Assembly: GCA_963662155.1 (NCBI GenBank)
Contig: OY759266.1
Span: 5,117,026 to 5,181,025 of the forward strand
Reading direction: 5' to 3'
DNA from: Lamellibrachia columna
Lineage: Eukaryota > Annelida > Polychaeta > Sabellida > Siboglinidae
DNA length: 64,000 nucleotides
Numbering within the stretch: position 1 is the first letter of the stretch; every line of letters starts with the position of its first letter. This document shows, in pieces, positions 1 through 15,475 of this stretch. The notes below the pieces were generated by a model. The model was not told the origin of the DNA, did not search any database, and was given only the letters and a program-made list of their open reading frames with translations. The position numbers were made by a program, and so were the translations under genes.

Positions 1-147
1 TGTCGTCCCCCCCCCCGCGGTTCTTAAGTAGAACGATATATTATGACTACGATTGACTAAACTGTACCTAGATCCACCGCTGGATATGTCTCATGCTGCT
101 ATCAGGCGTATCATGCACGTGCGATTTACCAATATTTTCGGTTGCAG

Positions 148-3050
<2,903 letters not shown>

Positions 3051-3140
3051 GACCCCCCAGCCTCTGTAGACAATGGTGTGTACACAATACGCTGCGTAGA
3101 ATGTACGTGCATGTGTCACTGGTGACTTCAAGCCAATTAA

Positions 3141-4170
3141 GGTAGCTCGGGCGGCTAGCGGGTCAGTTGATTTTTTTTTTTATAACATGCTAGGAAATAT
3201 TGACCTGCACGTCGACACCACAAATAATCACCGAGCACTTACGTTATATTTTGCCAATCTATCCTTTAAAACAGCCCTTTTTGAAATCCTCCTGATTTCT
3301 TAGAAATGCTGACGATGTTTCCATAGTAACGACCGCGAGTGCTACGGTGTTCGAACCTAATATATTCGTTCGCGGAACATATCGTCTGGTTGCTGTGATT
3401 CCAGTACACATCAGTATTATATCAACCTAACTAAATCATGTCCATAAAAGAGCAAATATCAGCGCTAACGTAGTTTATTGTGCATTTGAACATATAACGG
3501 AAACGGCCTGTGACCTCGACCTGGTGACCGCGCAAATTAAGGGGACATGTAAATATTACAAATTACCATTATTTTGTCAACAATAGTTAAAACGCCAGTG
3601 AAAATCGTCACATTTCAAGCATGATACGTGTATCTATCGACATTTCTGATATCACTAACAATCAGGAAACGTTGCCTAATTCAATTCTTTAAAAAACTAC
3701 AATACTTACAACACTGCAATTTGGCGTATGAACGCGTCTTACGTGTAGGCAATTTCACGCGGTTTGGAATTACGATTGGTGTAGGGTTTGTGTCAAAAAT
3801 ATACTTCCACTTTAGGCTGTCATTCAACTTTTGCTTCATTCATTCACGGTGGTGTAGCAGACGTAATTCTTTTATGTTAACCAAAATCTACATTGAAGTT
3901 ACCAGTGACAGTGTCATGCTTATATGTATGTCATTTATTTCTTTGGGGATTTTCTCAAATTTCGCATTTGTAGCTATTTTTTTGACATTTACAAATTTTT
4001 TTTTTAAATCTTGTAACATAACAAAATAAATGAAAACTTTTATTAATCTGGTATATTATATGGTATTTCAACTATAATCTGTGAAGAAATTATTAATTTA
4101 TATTAAAAACGTCTACTGAAACTACTCAATTCAAGACAAGCATATAATAATTATAGCCGTCCCAGCTACC
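3141..4170. mobile_element. TTAA-duplicating DNA transposon remnant/MITE (piggyBac- or Kolobok-like), 1.03 kb
   Basis: The left end GGTAGCTCGGGCGGCTA (3141-3157) and the right end TAGCCGTCCCAGCTACC (4154-4170) are inverted repeats with 15 of 17 matches. Each is flanked by TTAA (3137-3140 and 4171-4174), the target duplication of piggyBac and Kolobok elements. The GG start fits Kolobok better than piggyBac (usually CC), but that is inference. The interior is AT-rich. Its only sizeable frame (3628-4029, + strand) is hydrophobic low-complexity sequence with no recognisable transposase, so the element is probably non-autonomous. It sits 87 bp past the cyclophilin stop codon and may lie within or just beyond that 3' UTR. 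Confidence 0.8.
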
Positions 4171-4174
4171 TTAA

Positions 4175-6300
4175 GTGAACCTCTGGGATCGAGATGCAGA
4201 TGTTAATGGCAAGTGTACGACTACGTGCATTATTCATGTAAAACATTAAATTCACGTAATGTTATAATGATTTAGACTGTTGTTGAATGTATAGCCATTA
4301 GCCACTACAGCGACAACCCACCCATTGCACGCCGGGATTAGAGGGAGGCCTACCTTCTAAAACAAGACTACTTGGTGTACTGATTGCACTCCAATCTGTC
4401 AGTACGTAAACACAAGGTCGAGGGTAGTGCAGCAAATTAGGCGTAGCCTGTTACTGGAAATTGTGTAAATTACTGAACCCTACGTAACTGTCCATTGTAT
4501 AAACACTGATGTTGCAGTACATACTTCAATGTTGTAATATAGTAATTACGTTTAAGACTCCAGTCGAGTCCACGTTTTTTTGGGACACTAGTTAAATCGA
4601 GTTTTTAAGGGTAGGGAATCAAGTTGAGTCATGCTAACACAATGACTCGAATCAGCTCTAGTAATTGTTTATGGCAGTCAATTCAAGTAGCTTTCTGTTG
4701 TTTTGATTGTTGTATTTGTTTAACACTAAAGTCAGCAAATAATTCCAAGAACATTTTGCAGCACTGAAAAGCCGTGCACGGATGAGGATGACGCCTCTTT
4801 CACTTTGCCCTCTGCGAGAGGAAGGTATAAAACATTGGAGATCCGTTTCCAGGTAGCATTTGTATGTAGATTAATTATAATATAATTATGCTCGTATTGT
4901 TTTCAGGCAGATACCGCGTCCGCGAGAAGAGAGACATGGGGACAGAACAAAGGATAGACGGACAGACGGGGGAAGAAGGAAGATGAAACGAAACGTTTGA
5001 ATTAAGCAGTGGCTTATGAACAGCTATAGACATGTAATACACTAAGCGGAAGAACTTGTAATACTTCGTCAGAATAAGCCTTACCTACATGGAATGATAC
5101 AAATAACAAAACGAGCGGTTTTAGTTTTGTGTTAATTGTCACTGATTCATTCCATCAAACATTAGGTGCACACAGAAGATGGTAAACAATTGCTTACGTG
5201 AAAGAGAACCAAACTACAGCTGATGTACTAATTAAGCTAGTTTTAATCGATTGTTTCAAAACGTCAGTGTGTGAAAATATCAGTAACCCGGAACAGTGAG
5301 TTCACATAAAATTAACTGCAATAAATCGCTTTATACCCACAATTCACATTTTCAATATATAATTGCTGACAGTTAACGTGAAATTATCCACAACAATTAA
5401 TATCCCTGTCTTTGTGATATGCCTACTAAGCCCATTGCGAAACCATGTACACTACTTGGTTCCCAGGTGCCGCATAATTGCGGTGGTCTACTTGTTTAAC
5501 CCCAGAGCTATTCCCATATGGAACACTATCCCAACAAAATCAATGAAATAGAAAACCACAAATCTGTTCAAGTAGCCTTATAATAAAGCGTGCATTAACC
5601 ACTCCCATTCACTTCAATTATCTCCGAAAATAACCACCTTCACGTGTACCAAGGAAACCACGTCTGGTGAGTGACGAAAACTATGTAGAGCAAGCCTCCA
5701 AGTAACCTTGCTCATACATGGGAAAGATTACATATATCAAATCATGCCTCCAAGTGACCTTGCTCATACCTGCGAAAGATTACATATACCAAACCATGCC
5801 TCCATGTAACCTGGCTCATCAAAGATTACATATACGGATATACCAAATCAAACAACCAAACTAAGAACTTTGGTCAACACTAAATTTTGCGTCTACATTA
5901 TTATTACACAAATTACCCAAACACATGCGTAAAAACCCTAGTAACTGGTTTAGAATAGTACACTGTTTAAATCCATCTCGTATATCGGTGGCACGAGTCA
6001 GTTTGGCCCCACCCTGGGTTTCATCAATTACGCTATTGAACCACATCCTAGTAATGTTTGAAAAGAGCTCCGGAATAAGTATATTGTAAATGGTCCTGTT
6101 TGAACTTGCACGTGCGTGCGTGCGTGCGTGCGTGTAAATGTGGAACAGTTATTATAGGCAATGTCACTTCATTTCAGTTGTTTCATAGGGTAGAGAGTCG
6201 TGTAGCAACCGCGGGACACACTAATATACTGATTGAACAGGTTGTCGGTTGGACAATGACTAGGAAGATTTTATCAGTTCCAGTGCCAGTAACATAATTT
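4175..6300. other. Non-coding stretch with a short 3-copy repeat
   Basis: I see no supportable exon here. Around 5694-5850 a segment of about 53 bp beginning GCCTCCAAGTAACCTTGCTC recurs three times in tandem, each copy more diverged. A short (GTGC)n run lies at 6107-6133. Confidence 0.6.
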
Positions 6301-6308
6301 TAGGGGGG

Positions 6309-6520
6309 CAAATCAGATCACAAGGACAGTTAATTGTGACTCCTGAAATAGCTTACACAATGAATAAGATGAAGGGTAATAAATCATCCGGGATTGAAGG
6401 GATTCTACCAAAACCACCAAAGGAGAACAAATTAGTACCCGTCGCAAAAAAATCATTGAAAGAAGGAAAGGTTCCTTTATAATAGAAAGGAGCAAGTAGT
6501 ACACCTTTATTTTAAAATGG
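6309..6520 (+). mobile_element. CR1-like LINE fragment, N-terminal reverse-transcriptase segment
   Basis: Translated on the + strand this reads VTPEIAYTMNKMKGNKSSGI, then ILPK and KEGKVPL, then two stops and a TPLF stretch. This follows the usual CR1 finger region (TPEEV..INKMKDNKSPGVDGIP..SLKEGIVP..W..A.I.PLFKKG). It is a dead, short piece covering the region that the larger CR1 copy at 35074-38937 has lost. Confidence 0.75.
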
Positions 6521-6559
6521 GCTCGACAATATACAAGTCAGACAATTACAATTGTCTAA

Positions 6560-6870
6560 ACATGGAGGCCACATTGAAAGACAGAATTGACCAATGAAAA
6601 ACTGCGATACAAAAGGTACAGAAAATCGCTGCCAACACAACTAAAGAGATGGAGGTAGAGTTGGCTAGGGTGCGTGTGCCGAGTGTCCTCTGGCGCGCTG
6701 CCCATGAAACGTGTAGACACGTGTTGAAGAATCGTGGCAAGAGATGACAGCATGCGACCTGACATGAGACACCATCACCAAGCAGGCTGCAGACCGACAG
6801 CAGAGGCGCTCTCTTGTGGAAACATTGGGTGCCTCCGAAGGCACGAAGACGAACGAGTGAGTTAGTGAGT
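6560..6870 (+). mobile_element. LINE 3'-end fragment (Nimb/I-like)
   Basis: The segment around 6765-6860 (ACACCATCACCAAGCAGGCT, then GACCGACAGCAGAGGCGCTCTCTTG) matches the 3' end of the LINE at 57745-59190. It encodes the shared tail TxTxxAADRxxxRSLVE and is full of stops. Confidence 0.6.
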
Positions 6871-6969
6871 TCAATTTGGCGAACTTCCGCGAAGCCTCTT
6901 TAATCAATCCATCAGTGAATACATATTTAGAGACTTTTATATTATATTGCCATACTCTTGGCGTTAATT

Positions 6970-8180
6970 TCAAAATAATAATGATAATAATAATATATAA
7001 AATACTTCTATTGCGCTAAAATCCTGGGGAGATCCAAGCTCGGCAGCGCATCGAAACAAAAGGGGTTAAGCAGTTCATAATCGACAACCGTTCCAGTTAT
7101 AATAATAATAATTATAATTATTCAGAAAGCACCGAGGTCATGGTCCGTCGGCGGCACGTCTGTTTCGGTGGCCATAACGAAGGAATAAAGGTGAAACTTA
7201 GCAGTTAGGTGCTATGACACTTATATTTAAAAAAATATCTTGTTGGCATTGTAACTGATAGCCATGTTGGTTTTTAGATACTTTTTCAGCGTTGTTCACA
7301 CACCAGTAGTCATTTGACATGCGTATAAGGAACAATAATGAATTTCCTTCATACACTACACTTCCTTCACACACTACGCAGTCTTTCGTCAAACTCTCCT
7401 CAGTTGAAATGCGACTGGTAGTCTGGTACCATCGTTTTTCTTTGCTGGCTTCCACTCCTGTTAATCTAGCCATGCTTCTTCCGTCATTTGGCTTCGGACT
7501 GCGGATTTAGACGTCATCCAAACCCCGTAATATAGGTTATATTTATACAATAACTTATATTAAAGATATTTCTTATGTCGATTCGTTACAATGTGAACAA
7601 TATCAAACGATCAGAGTAAATCGTATGTACAATATTGCATGATTAGACGAAAATGTTACGAGTGTCGAGACTCACGTGTGTCGAGACTGGTTTTTTTCGA
7701 CATCTTTACGCAACAATTACAACAATATTTATGAAAAACAGGAGTTGGAAATACGAGCCCTGGTATTTTAGCGACAATGCGACATAACTCGTTAATTGTA
7801 ACGGGTTTACTACACACTAAGCAGCCTTCGCCAATGGTACGCTTTTTTTAAACGCAGCGCCACCAAGCCAAAACCAAAGACTCGGTGTTGTTTAGGTGAA
7901 TGGATTTCTGTTGTTTTGTTCCGGGAAGATCAAACAGGTTTTCGGAAAAAACAGCAAGAAAAGGTACATATAATTATAGTAATGATAAACACATGTATTG
8001 TAGTATTTCGTTCATGCACATTTTATGCAAATTGTTTATAGGCGCTGTTGTGTTTATGTTATTATTATCACTTGAATATGCCTACTGTGCCCGTGACGTG
8101 AACACCGGTAAAGCCAGCCACACGCTAGACGATGCGACGGTGACGCAACGCGTCGGTATGAATTTTCAAATTCAACCTAC
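6970..8180. other. Unassigned sequence, no supported gene
   Basis: An AAT-rich simple tract (6974-7000) opens the stretch. A 91-codon minus-strand frame (7198-7473) has no recognisable motif, no splice context I can support, and an overlapping frame of similar quality on the other strand. I do not call it a gene. Confidence 0.5.
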
Positions 8181-8340
8181 TCAGTAGAATATGCCGTTTA
8201 AAAAAATCTGAAGAAACATTTTTGTGCAAGAGATCGATATGCCAATTCACTAACAGTTACTTCATCAATTCAATGCAAACAAATGATTAAAAAAGTTATT
8301 TTGAGTGAAAAAGTTACGAATACTGAACGTCCAAACCATG
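8180..8340 (+). repeat. Dispersed repeat shared with the interior of the 19587-21676 element
   Basis: The words TAGAATATGCCGTTT, ATCTGAAGAAACATTTTTG, ATTCACTAACAGTTACTTCA, ATGCAAACAAATG and AAAAAGTTATTTTGAG recur in the same order and orientation at about 19976-20100 with moderate divergence. This is a second, older copy of that repeat family. Confidence 0.65.
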
Positions 8341-8439
8341 CATGTCTCGCGAGATGAGGAAACTGGTTAAATTCACGCTACATATATGGCAAACCGTACT
8401 GACAATAAACGAAATCATGCCCGTAGCCAGTTTTTTACA

Positions 8440-8650
8440 AGGGTGGGGGGTCATTTGTTCTCAATTCAGACTACAGGGGTGCCACAAGTTCATGAGAGGA
8501 CACAATTTGTTAATCGACTCCAGGAGGACTCCACAAGTTTACACGGGTGTCATATTTTCCCAAACAAACTCCTGGGGGCGTTACAAGTTCACATGGGGAT
8601 TATATTTATCCAGCAGAGAGGGTGCCACAAGTACTGTGCACAAAGCATTG
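8440..8650 (+). repeat. Degenerate tandem repeat with GCCACAAGTTCATG-like units
   Basis: Variants of GGGGTGCCACAAGTTCAT appear about four to five times at irregular spacing of roughly 45-60 bp. Frames open across it are by-products of the repetition. Confidence 0.5.
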
Positions 8651-9019
8651 TCTGCATATTCAGTTGTTTAATGAAATAAGACAAAAGCAAAACTGATTAA
8701 TTCCTTTAATTGTACATTGAGATTGAATAAAAAGATAACGATATATACACATATAATTGTCCTGGGTGAATTATACATTAAAAAAAAAAAATTCAGTTTA
8801 GAAAATATTTCATGAATATTATGAATTATGAAAAGCGCAGTCACATGTCGATGTGATAATTCCCAGAAATTATGCAGGCCTTTATGCAGAAAAAGAGGGA
8901 GATTGAGGGGCACATAATGCTACCTGAGCATTGAATGAGCAACAGATCATTGTGCAAGTTTTGACCAGTATCAATTAAAGCTGTATACACACACTTGTCT
9001 GCACTATGCTTTGCAAATA

Positions 9020-10935
9020 ACTTGAAAAGTTAAGTAATTAAATTATAATTAACTAATAAATTCTCCAATTAAATTTAATTAACCTCAGCCATTTCTCAGG
9101 TCAATTAAGTTAACAATTAATTTTATTCTATGAACTATTAAATCATGTGTTGGTAGAAATGTTTACACTTTTAAGACAGTTCTAAAAGCACAAGACTTAT
9201 AACAGAAATGTGTTTTGTAACTTCATGGGGCATTTGATCACATTTTAAAAGTTACGTATAAAAAAATTCTGAAACGGTTGGAAAGTTGTGGTTGAAGATT
9301 TAAAGGTGTTGGGTTTCCTCCTATATTCAACCACCAAATAAATAAAACATGGTAACTACATACATAATTTCTATGCACCAAGTTGTTATTTATGCAGTGT
9401 TTTATACTATGTCATTAGGTTTCCCCATCACACACTAGCATTTAAATATGTATGCATTATTTGTTATGCATTACTAGAATTGGCCAGGCTTGTTAACAAA
9501 TGCATGTCAATGCATTTGAATGCAAATGCAAATGTTTCACTTGATTCAAATGCAAATGCAAATGGAATTTTCCAGGAACGCATGCAAATGTTTTGGTTAC
9601 TCATTTGCAAATGCATTTGAATTAATTTCAAATGCTTTGGCTTTATATTAACGATTTATTTTGTTTGGAAAAAAAACAACTAATGTATACAAACACAGCT
9701 GATTGTATGTATATTTCTTATGCAACACTTATTTAGTTTCTTGCTTGTTATGTAATAATGCATACAACACATTATTAATTTCTATTTAATAAATACAGTA
9801 GTACATTACTGTAACCACTAAGTACCACTACATACCAGTCCCACTACATGAACACGTCTGTGTTGTAACGGTGATGGTTTGGTCTCTCTCTAAATAAATA
9901 AATATTTCGACAACGGGGGTACTGATATAAAGAAGAACTAACAAATAAAACTCCACTGTATTAACTAACCTTAATCTTTATTATAACAATCAATATATTA
10001 AACCCTGACAGTCTACCAGTTCCAGCCAAGCTTACAACACCTATCAGCAACTCACCACCATACACAGCCCTTGACTGAGAGGGAAACCCTCCTCAGTCTA
10101 CACTACTGCCTGTCTGCAACTTCATTCTCTAACTGCCTCCTTTTCTGTCGTCTCCCTGTCTACAACACTATAGGGGTAAGACCACTGTTGACCTTCCTGT
10201 TTATTGTTTCACACGAATGTAAGGCGTATTAAATTGCGATATGTTAATTTAAACAATTCATATGATGTGACATAAGTGCAGTTTCACAGGCTGTGAAATG
10301 GTGCATTTTTTTGGGAGGTTAACAGGTGGAGGAATTTATGGGAATTTTCCTGCTATGGGCCACGTGGGTGCATGAATAAATGGCTATTTTTGTCAAAATT
10401 GATGGGCATCGCACGTCGGGGCGTTTTAAAAGAGCTGGAGGTTTGTGATTTTGATAAAATTTGGTCAGCATGTCAATGAGATGATGGTAGTTGCTGTGAA
10501 AACTTTTCAGACTTTTTTATGGTCACATTTTCTTATAATCAGACAAAACGTTAACATGGCCACCAATGCAATTCTCAACAGTGGTCTGACTCCTATATAA
10601 CATGCAAGCCTGGCTCACCAAACACTCACTAGCCAATCTTTATCTCTCACCTTCTAGTTTGAATAGACTAACTAACACCACATGTTTCTCATGAGGCAAC
10701 AGTCCCTGGGTAATTAATTAACACTCATACTTATCAATCTGGTGATGCTGGACCTTGGCTCTTATCTAACACATCACAGAACTGACACCCCAGCACTGAC
10801 ACTGACAGGATACGTAAAACATTTAGTTAGATATAATAAGTATAACTCATATCAAACTGATGACATAATTATATTATAAAACTGATGTTAATTCATTAAA
10901 TTAACTTGAGTTAATTCAATTAACAATTGAAATTA
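9020..10935. other. AT-rich stretch, possible unrecognised DNA element; contains an ATGCAAAT cluster
   Basis: TTAATTAA-type words crowd both ends (9035-9130 and 10880-10935). Five ATGCAAAT octamers lie between 9520 and about 9600. No coding exon is visible. The two AT-rich ends could be subterminal repeats of a hAT-like element, but I find no clean terminal inverted repeat or target duplication, so this remains a guess. Confidence 0.3.
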
Positions 10936-10951
10936 ACCCATGCCTGATGCT

Positions 10952-11109
<158 letters not shown>

Positions 11110-12007
11110 TATGAATGTGTGGAGACATATAGCCAGCCACCACAACAAAGAGAGTAATTGGCTTGCTAACTTTACATTGTTTCAGTGAGCAGATATTTTG
11201 TAAAACCATAACATTTTCTTCATGTTGTTTGAATAACGTACAGCAATGCGACTGTCTGTACATTGCCGGTATGGATTCAAGTACTCGAGTACTTGTTTAC
11301 TTAAGGACAGCAAGTACTATACGTGGACTTGTATTTGTACTAGCCATTTTGTTGAGTGCAGTACTTGTACTTATACTTGTTCTTGACTATACTTGGACTT
11401 GGCAAGTACTTTCCCAAGTACTTTTTATGTTTTCGTTAAATATTTGGCTCTATCTCAAGAATTGGGAAAAATGACCGTGTGTTTACTGTTATGTGTTTTC
11501 TTTCTCACAAAGCGTCATGACATGAAACATAAATGGTGCAAAAAATAACTGCAATGAAAATGACTATGTTTATTGTTATTTTGTACACAGCATCATGACA
11601 TGAAACATGAATGATGCTGTAATGATGATCATATTAATTGATCACACTGTTCATGTGTGTCAATGAATAGCTAAGGGCAATGCTTGGTGTTGATTGGTTT
11701 ATAAAAGCCCTGTTTAAAGAGGAGGAGCAGCATAAACACTTAAATGCATATCAGCTGAGATTTAGCCATTGAACCCTTCAATCAATCATACATATATTAT
11801 CAATAACAGGATTATTTGAAGCCATTAGTCAAATACATAAACTAACTGATCTCTTCATCAGCTATATTGGTTTGAACTGGCTTCAGATGATCCGAAGCCA
11901 ACAATTCACTTGTATTGTGGTAAACATAATTAACTTGGCTTTGGGTTTTCACTGACAAGTAGTAAATTGCAATCTGTTCAGGTATGTTGATGATAAGGGT
12001 GTAGGTA

Positions 12008-12675
12008 AAAAAAACCTCTAGGTCAAAAGCCCCTCGGTCAAAAGCCCTCAGCCCTTACTTTGAAAAAGGTCAAAAGTCCTCACATTTTATGGAACCAAGT
12101 GAAATGTATTAATATGATAAATATTTTAATTTGGTGAATGATATCAAGGAAAATAATAAATCTTAATAATTAATTAAATTTGTGCTTTGTTTCCTTATCA
12201 ATTACATGTATATAAAAGCCGCTTGCCAAAACAAGGAGAAGACCTTGAAGCAAACCCTGACTGGTGTTGGACATTGTATAAGTGAATCTCTAATGCTATA
12301 TAGTTTTACTGAGTGAACTCGTGAATGATTATGATTTGAATCAACTCATGACTTTGAATGTGAATGAATATACTTATCAGGTTCAATATACAACATGGAA
12401 ATAAATGTTGGTAAATCAAAATGTTTCTGTTCATTACACTACAATGTGGCTATTCAACACAAGATATAATAAGAGGGCTTTTGACCCAAGGGTAAATTAT
12501 CAGATAAATATATATAAAATGTGAGGGATTTTGTCCTAGGGGCTTTTGACCTAGAGGGCTTCTGATCTAGGGGTTTTTGACCTAGAGGGCTTTTGACTAA
12601 AGGGGCTTTTGACCTAGAGGGCTTTTGACCAAAGGGGCTTTTGACCTAGAGGGCTTTTGACCTAGAGGGCTTTTG
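12008..12675. mobile_element. MITE with tandemly repeated terminal motif
   Basis: The left side contains CCTCTAGGTCAAAAGCCCCT, a second GGTCAAAAGCCCTCAG, then AAAAGGTCAAAAGTCCTCAC and ATTTTAT. The right side is its inverse, with AAAATGTGAGGGATTTTGTC followed by about eight copies of GGGGCTTTTGACCTAGAG. The centre is AT-rich and non-coding. It is nested inside the hAT-like element. I assign no superfamily. Confidence 0.75.
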
Positions 12676-12798
12676 GCCATATTCCTGATGACAAATACCC
12701 AGCACCACAGACATGCAGTCATATTCTCAGTTATATCTACAAGACTACAGACATGGCGAACAAATCAGCAGCATTCAATAACTTTATTGTTCCTGCAA

Positions 12799-12888
12799 AT
12801 GCACAACTACAAAACCCAGTGTAAACTCTGTGATATGAAGATTTCTTCCTGCTCAGGGGCAACAACGAACTTGTTAAAGCACATGAAG
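12799..12888 (+). pseudogene. BED-type zinc-finger fragment of a hAT transposase
   Basis: The frame reads NYKTQCKLCDMKISSC, then SGATTNLLKHMK: a C-x2-C pair followed by the NLLKHMK helix typical of the N-terminal BED finger of hAT transposases. The second histidine normally expected a few residues later is not visible before the frame enters AAG|GTAATG, which could be an old splice donor or simple decay. Nothing downstream encodes the catalytic domain. Confidence 0.6.
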
Positions 12889-14052
12889 GTAATGTATTTT
12901 ATGCTAAATTATGGCAAATATGTATTTTATTCATGGACAATATATATAAATCAGACGTGGGGCAGAAGTACTTGGTACTAGTGTACTAGAGTACATTTTT
13001 TACACGACGTCATACAACTTATGGGTCATGTACTCATACTCGTATTCATACTCATATTCAATGTTACGAGTACATTACAAGTACATCTGAGTACTTTCTC
13101 AATATATGCTCTGAAAATTAATTTTTATTTGTAGTTAACAAAATGAAACTTTCATGAAGTATTTGAATGTGCAACTATTTTTTTTAATACTTTGTTATTT
13201 CTGATTGATTACCCCCCCCTTACCATCCCTACACATAGACACCCCCATTCTCCAATAACCATGACTATGATACCCAAAAAAGGCAACAGGCAGCATCTTT
13301 TCGCAGTCAGAAACACCATGTTAAGCAACCAGTTGTAGGCTACCAGTTCAGGCCATAATCTGTTTATTTAATTAAGCCACTAGGAAGTCCATAAAGAGCC
13401 ATTCATCAGTTGACCCACCAGTTAGCCATTAAATGCCTTTGATGCAGTCAGGAAACCATGCCACTTGGCACTGGCTGATAGTGCTAAGAACTGCCAGCTG
13501 AGGCTTCCTCTGTAGAAGTAAGTGACTCAAGTCAGACTGCTTCCTACACCAGTATAATATGGTGCCAGCAGTCTGGCTAAATTGGGATTTTGAGCCTGTT
13601 GTATTGGCCTGTTCTAACCCTCTCAACAACCAGTAGTCTATGATCAGAAAATATAAAATGCAAACTTCTAATATAAATAGATTGTAAATTGCAACACTGC
13701 CTTTGTGCACCAAAAGAAGACAAACTGAACTGATGTATCAGCAGGTAAACTGGTCTCGTGGTCTTTATTCAAAACAAGGACAAACAAACCTTTCAAATTG
13801 CCACACATCCCCTTTGTTGCAATTTGGCCAAATCTTCTCACCTCTACCTCTTCAAATGATGTACATGTTTAGGGGGGTGGTAATGTTTAGGGGGGTGGTA
13901 ATGTTTAGTCACTGGTAGACTAACTACATAGATATTTTACCATGTCTGTATGTTTGTATAATGGAGGGGTTTTGTCAAAGTTAACCGTATGTTTGGGGTT
14001 CCCATTTGTTTGTTGGGGTAGGCATTCGTCTGTCGTCAAGTATAAATAACAC

Positions 14053-14087
<35 letters not shown>

Positions 14088-14640
14088 CGGTAAACCATAG
14101 TTATATTGTATGGGTCTAGAGAGAACTTCCCTACTTTATGAAGTCTGTTACAACTATCGAAAATATTTTCCTAAAAAAAATACAACAAAATATGTGACAG
14201 TGATTAATTTAAGATGATCCTTACTTAATTAATTGATTAGACCATATCCACTGTCCTGATCTGGAGGACTCCTAACTGACCCTTGATTGCAATTGCAAAC
14301 AATTACTCAAGTGCTTCATAACAATGAACTGAGTGTGGGATCAGTGAAGACATGTCTCATGAAGCCAAGAGACATGCTAGCCTGGGTCTGAGAGAGCAGG
14401 GACTGAAGGAGCAGAGATAAGAGAAATGCTAAACAAAGAAATGTAGCCAGTGTGTTGTCAGGTAAGAAATCCTCCTGCTGGTTGCTTTGTTTTAATTGAA
14501 GTGAATGTTATTGGTGATGAAATAAAGAGGTATTTTGCAGTTTTCCTTGACTTAAATAGTGAATAAATGCATAATACTGCTGCTTTTGTGTTTTCATCAC
14601 TGACCATCACCATTATGAAACATAAATGTAGCGTTCGATG

Positions 14641-14730
14641 TACTTGACTGTACTTGACTGTACTTGACTGTACTTGACTGTACTTGACTGTACTTGACTG
14701 TACTTGACTGTACTTGACTGTACTTGACTA
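14641..14730. repeat. 10-bp tandem repeat TACTTGACTG, nine copies
   Basis: Nine consecutive units lie within the right subterminal region of the hAT-like element. They are an expansion of its ACTTG motif. Confidence 0.97.
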
Positions 14731-14959
14731 ACATTTTCAAAGTACTTTGTACTTGAATTTTTCACAAAGTACTTGCCTCTATTTTTTAGACGAGTACTTG
14801 GACTTGGCAAAATTGAAAGTACTTGTACTTAAGTACATTGCCCATGTACTTGACCCATATCTGGCACATTGTCTACTGCTCTCTGGCTGTTACCAACTGA
14901 CCACATGTAAGGTGACTTGATAACACATCTGTTTCAAACAAATCAGAGAGTTGCACAAT

Positions 14960-15475
14960 ATATAATATATTATTAGATTTTATTTGAACCCCCCTCTGAA
15001 AAGTGTGAACCCCCAATAATAGGAAGATATTATAATGTTTTAATAAATGTGAACCCCCTTTAAAAATTTTTTTTAAACTGCTTCTCAAAAGCTTGAACCC
15101 CTCCCCCAATATTATTTAGTATTTTTCATAAATGTGAACCCTCTTTCCAAAAATGTGAACCCCCCTTCTCAAAAGTGTGAACACCCAATACTATTAAGAG
15201 GATATTATTTTCATAAATGTGAACCCCCCTATTTTTCCAAAAATGTGAACTCCCTTCTCAAAAACAAGAAACCTTTCTAAAGCTTGAACTCGTCCTCTTA
15301 AAACACATGTACCCACCAATACTATGAAAATAATATTATTTTCATATTATTATGAAAATAATATTATTATTTTCATATTATTGGAGGTTTATGCTTTTGA
15401 AAGGGAGAGGTTCACGATAAGGGGTTTACATAAAAAGGGGGTTCATGTGAACCCCCAGGCTACGGGCCTGGAAAT
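14960..15475. repeat. GTGAACCCCC-rich degenerate repeat, probable MITE
   Basis: Variants of AAATGTGAACCCCCCTT occur about ten times at irregular spacing. The segment closes with GTGAACCCCCAGGCTACGGG and CCTGG. An AT-rich palindrome, ATGAAAATAATATTATTTTC, lies at about 15325-15380. Confidence 0.5.

Larger units (their letters stand above)
11266..14863. mobile_element. hAT-like DNA transposon remnant, 3.6 kb
   Basis: The left end (CCGGTATGGATTCAAGTAC from 11266) and the reverse complement of the right end (CAGATATGGGTCAAGTAC, ending 14863) form an imperfect inverted repeat. They are flanked by the 8-bp near-direct repeat GTACATTG (11258-11265) and GCACATTG (14864-14871), the duplication size of hAT elements. 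Both subterminal regions are crowded with ACTTG/AGTACT words (11280-11420 and 14640-14850). The interior holds a BED-finger remnant (12799-12888), a nested inverted-repeat MITE (12008-12675), a (TA)n run (14055-14086) and no intact transposase. A second AGTACT-rich patch at 12965-13100 hints at further nesting. The family assignment is inference from the ends and the finger. Confidence 0.6.

Noticed and set aside
3628..4029. 133-codon hydrophobic frame
   Set aside because: It lies inside the TTAA element, has a Phe/Ile/Leu-rich composition typical of AT-rich non-coding DNA, and shows no transposase motif.
13429..13713. 94-codon minus-strand frame inside the hAT-like element
   Set aside because: No similarity to hAT transposase blocks that I can see; it is left as decayed element sequence.
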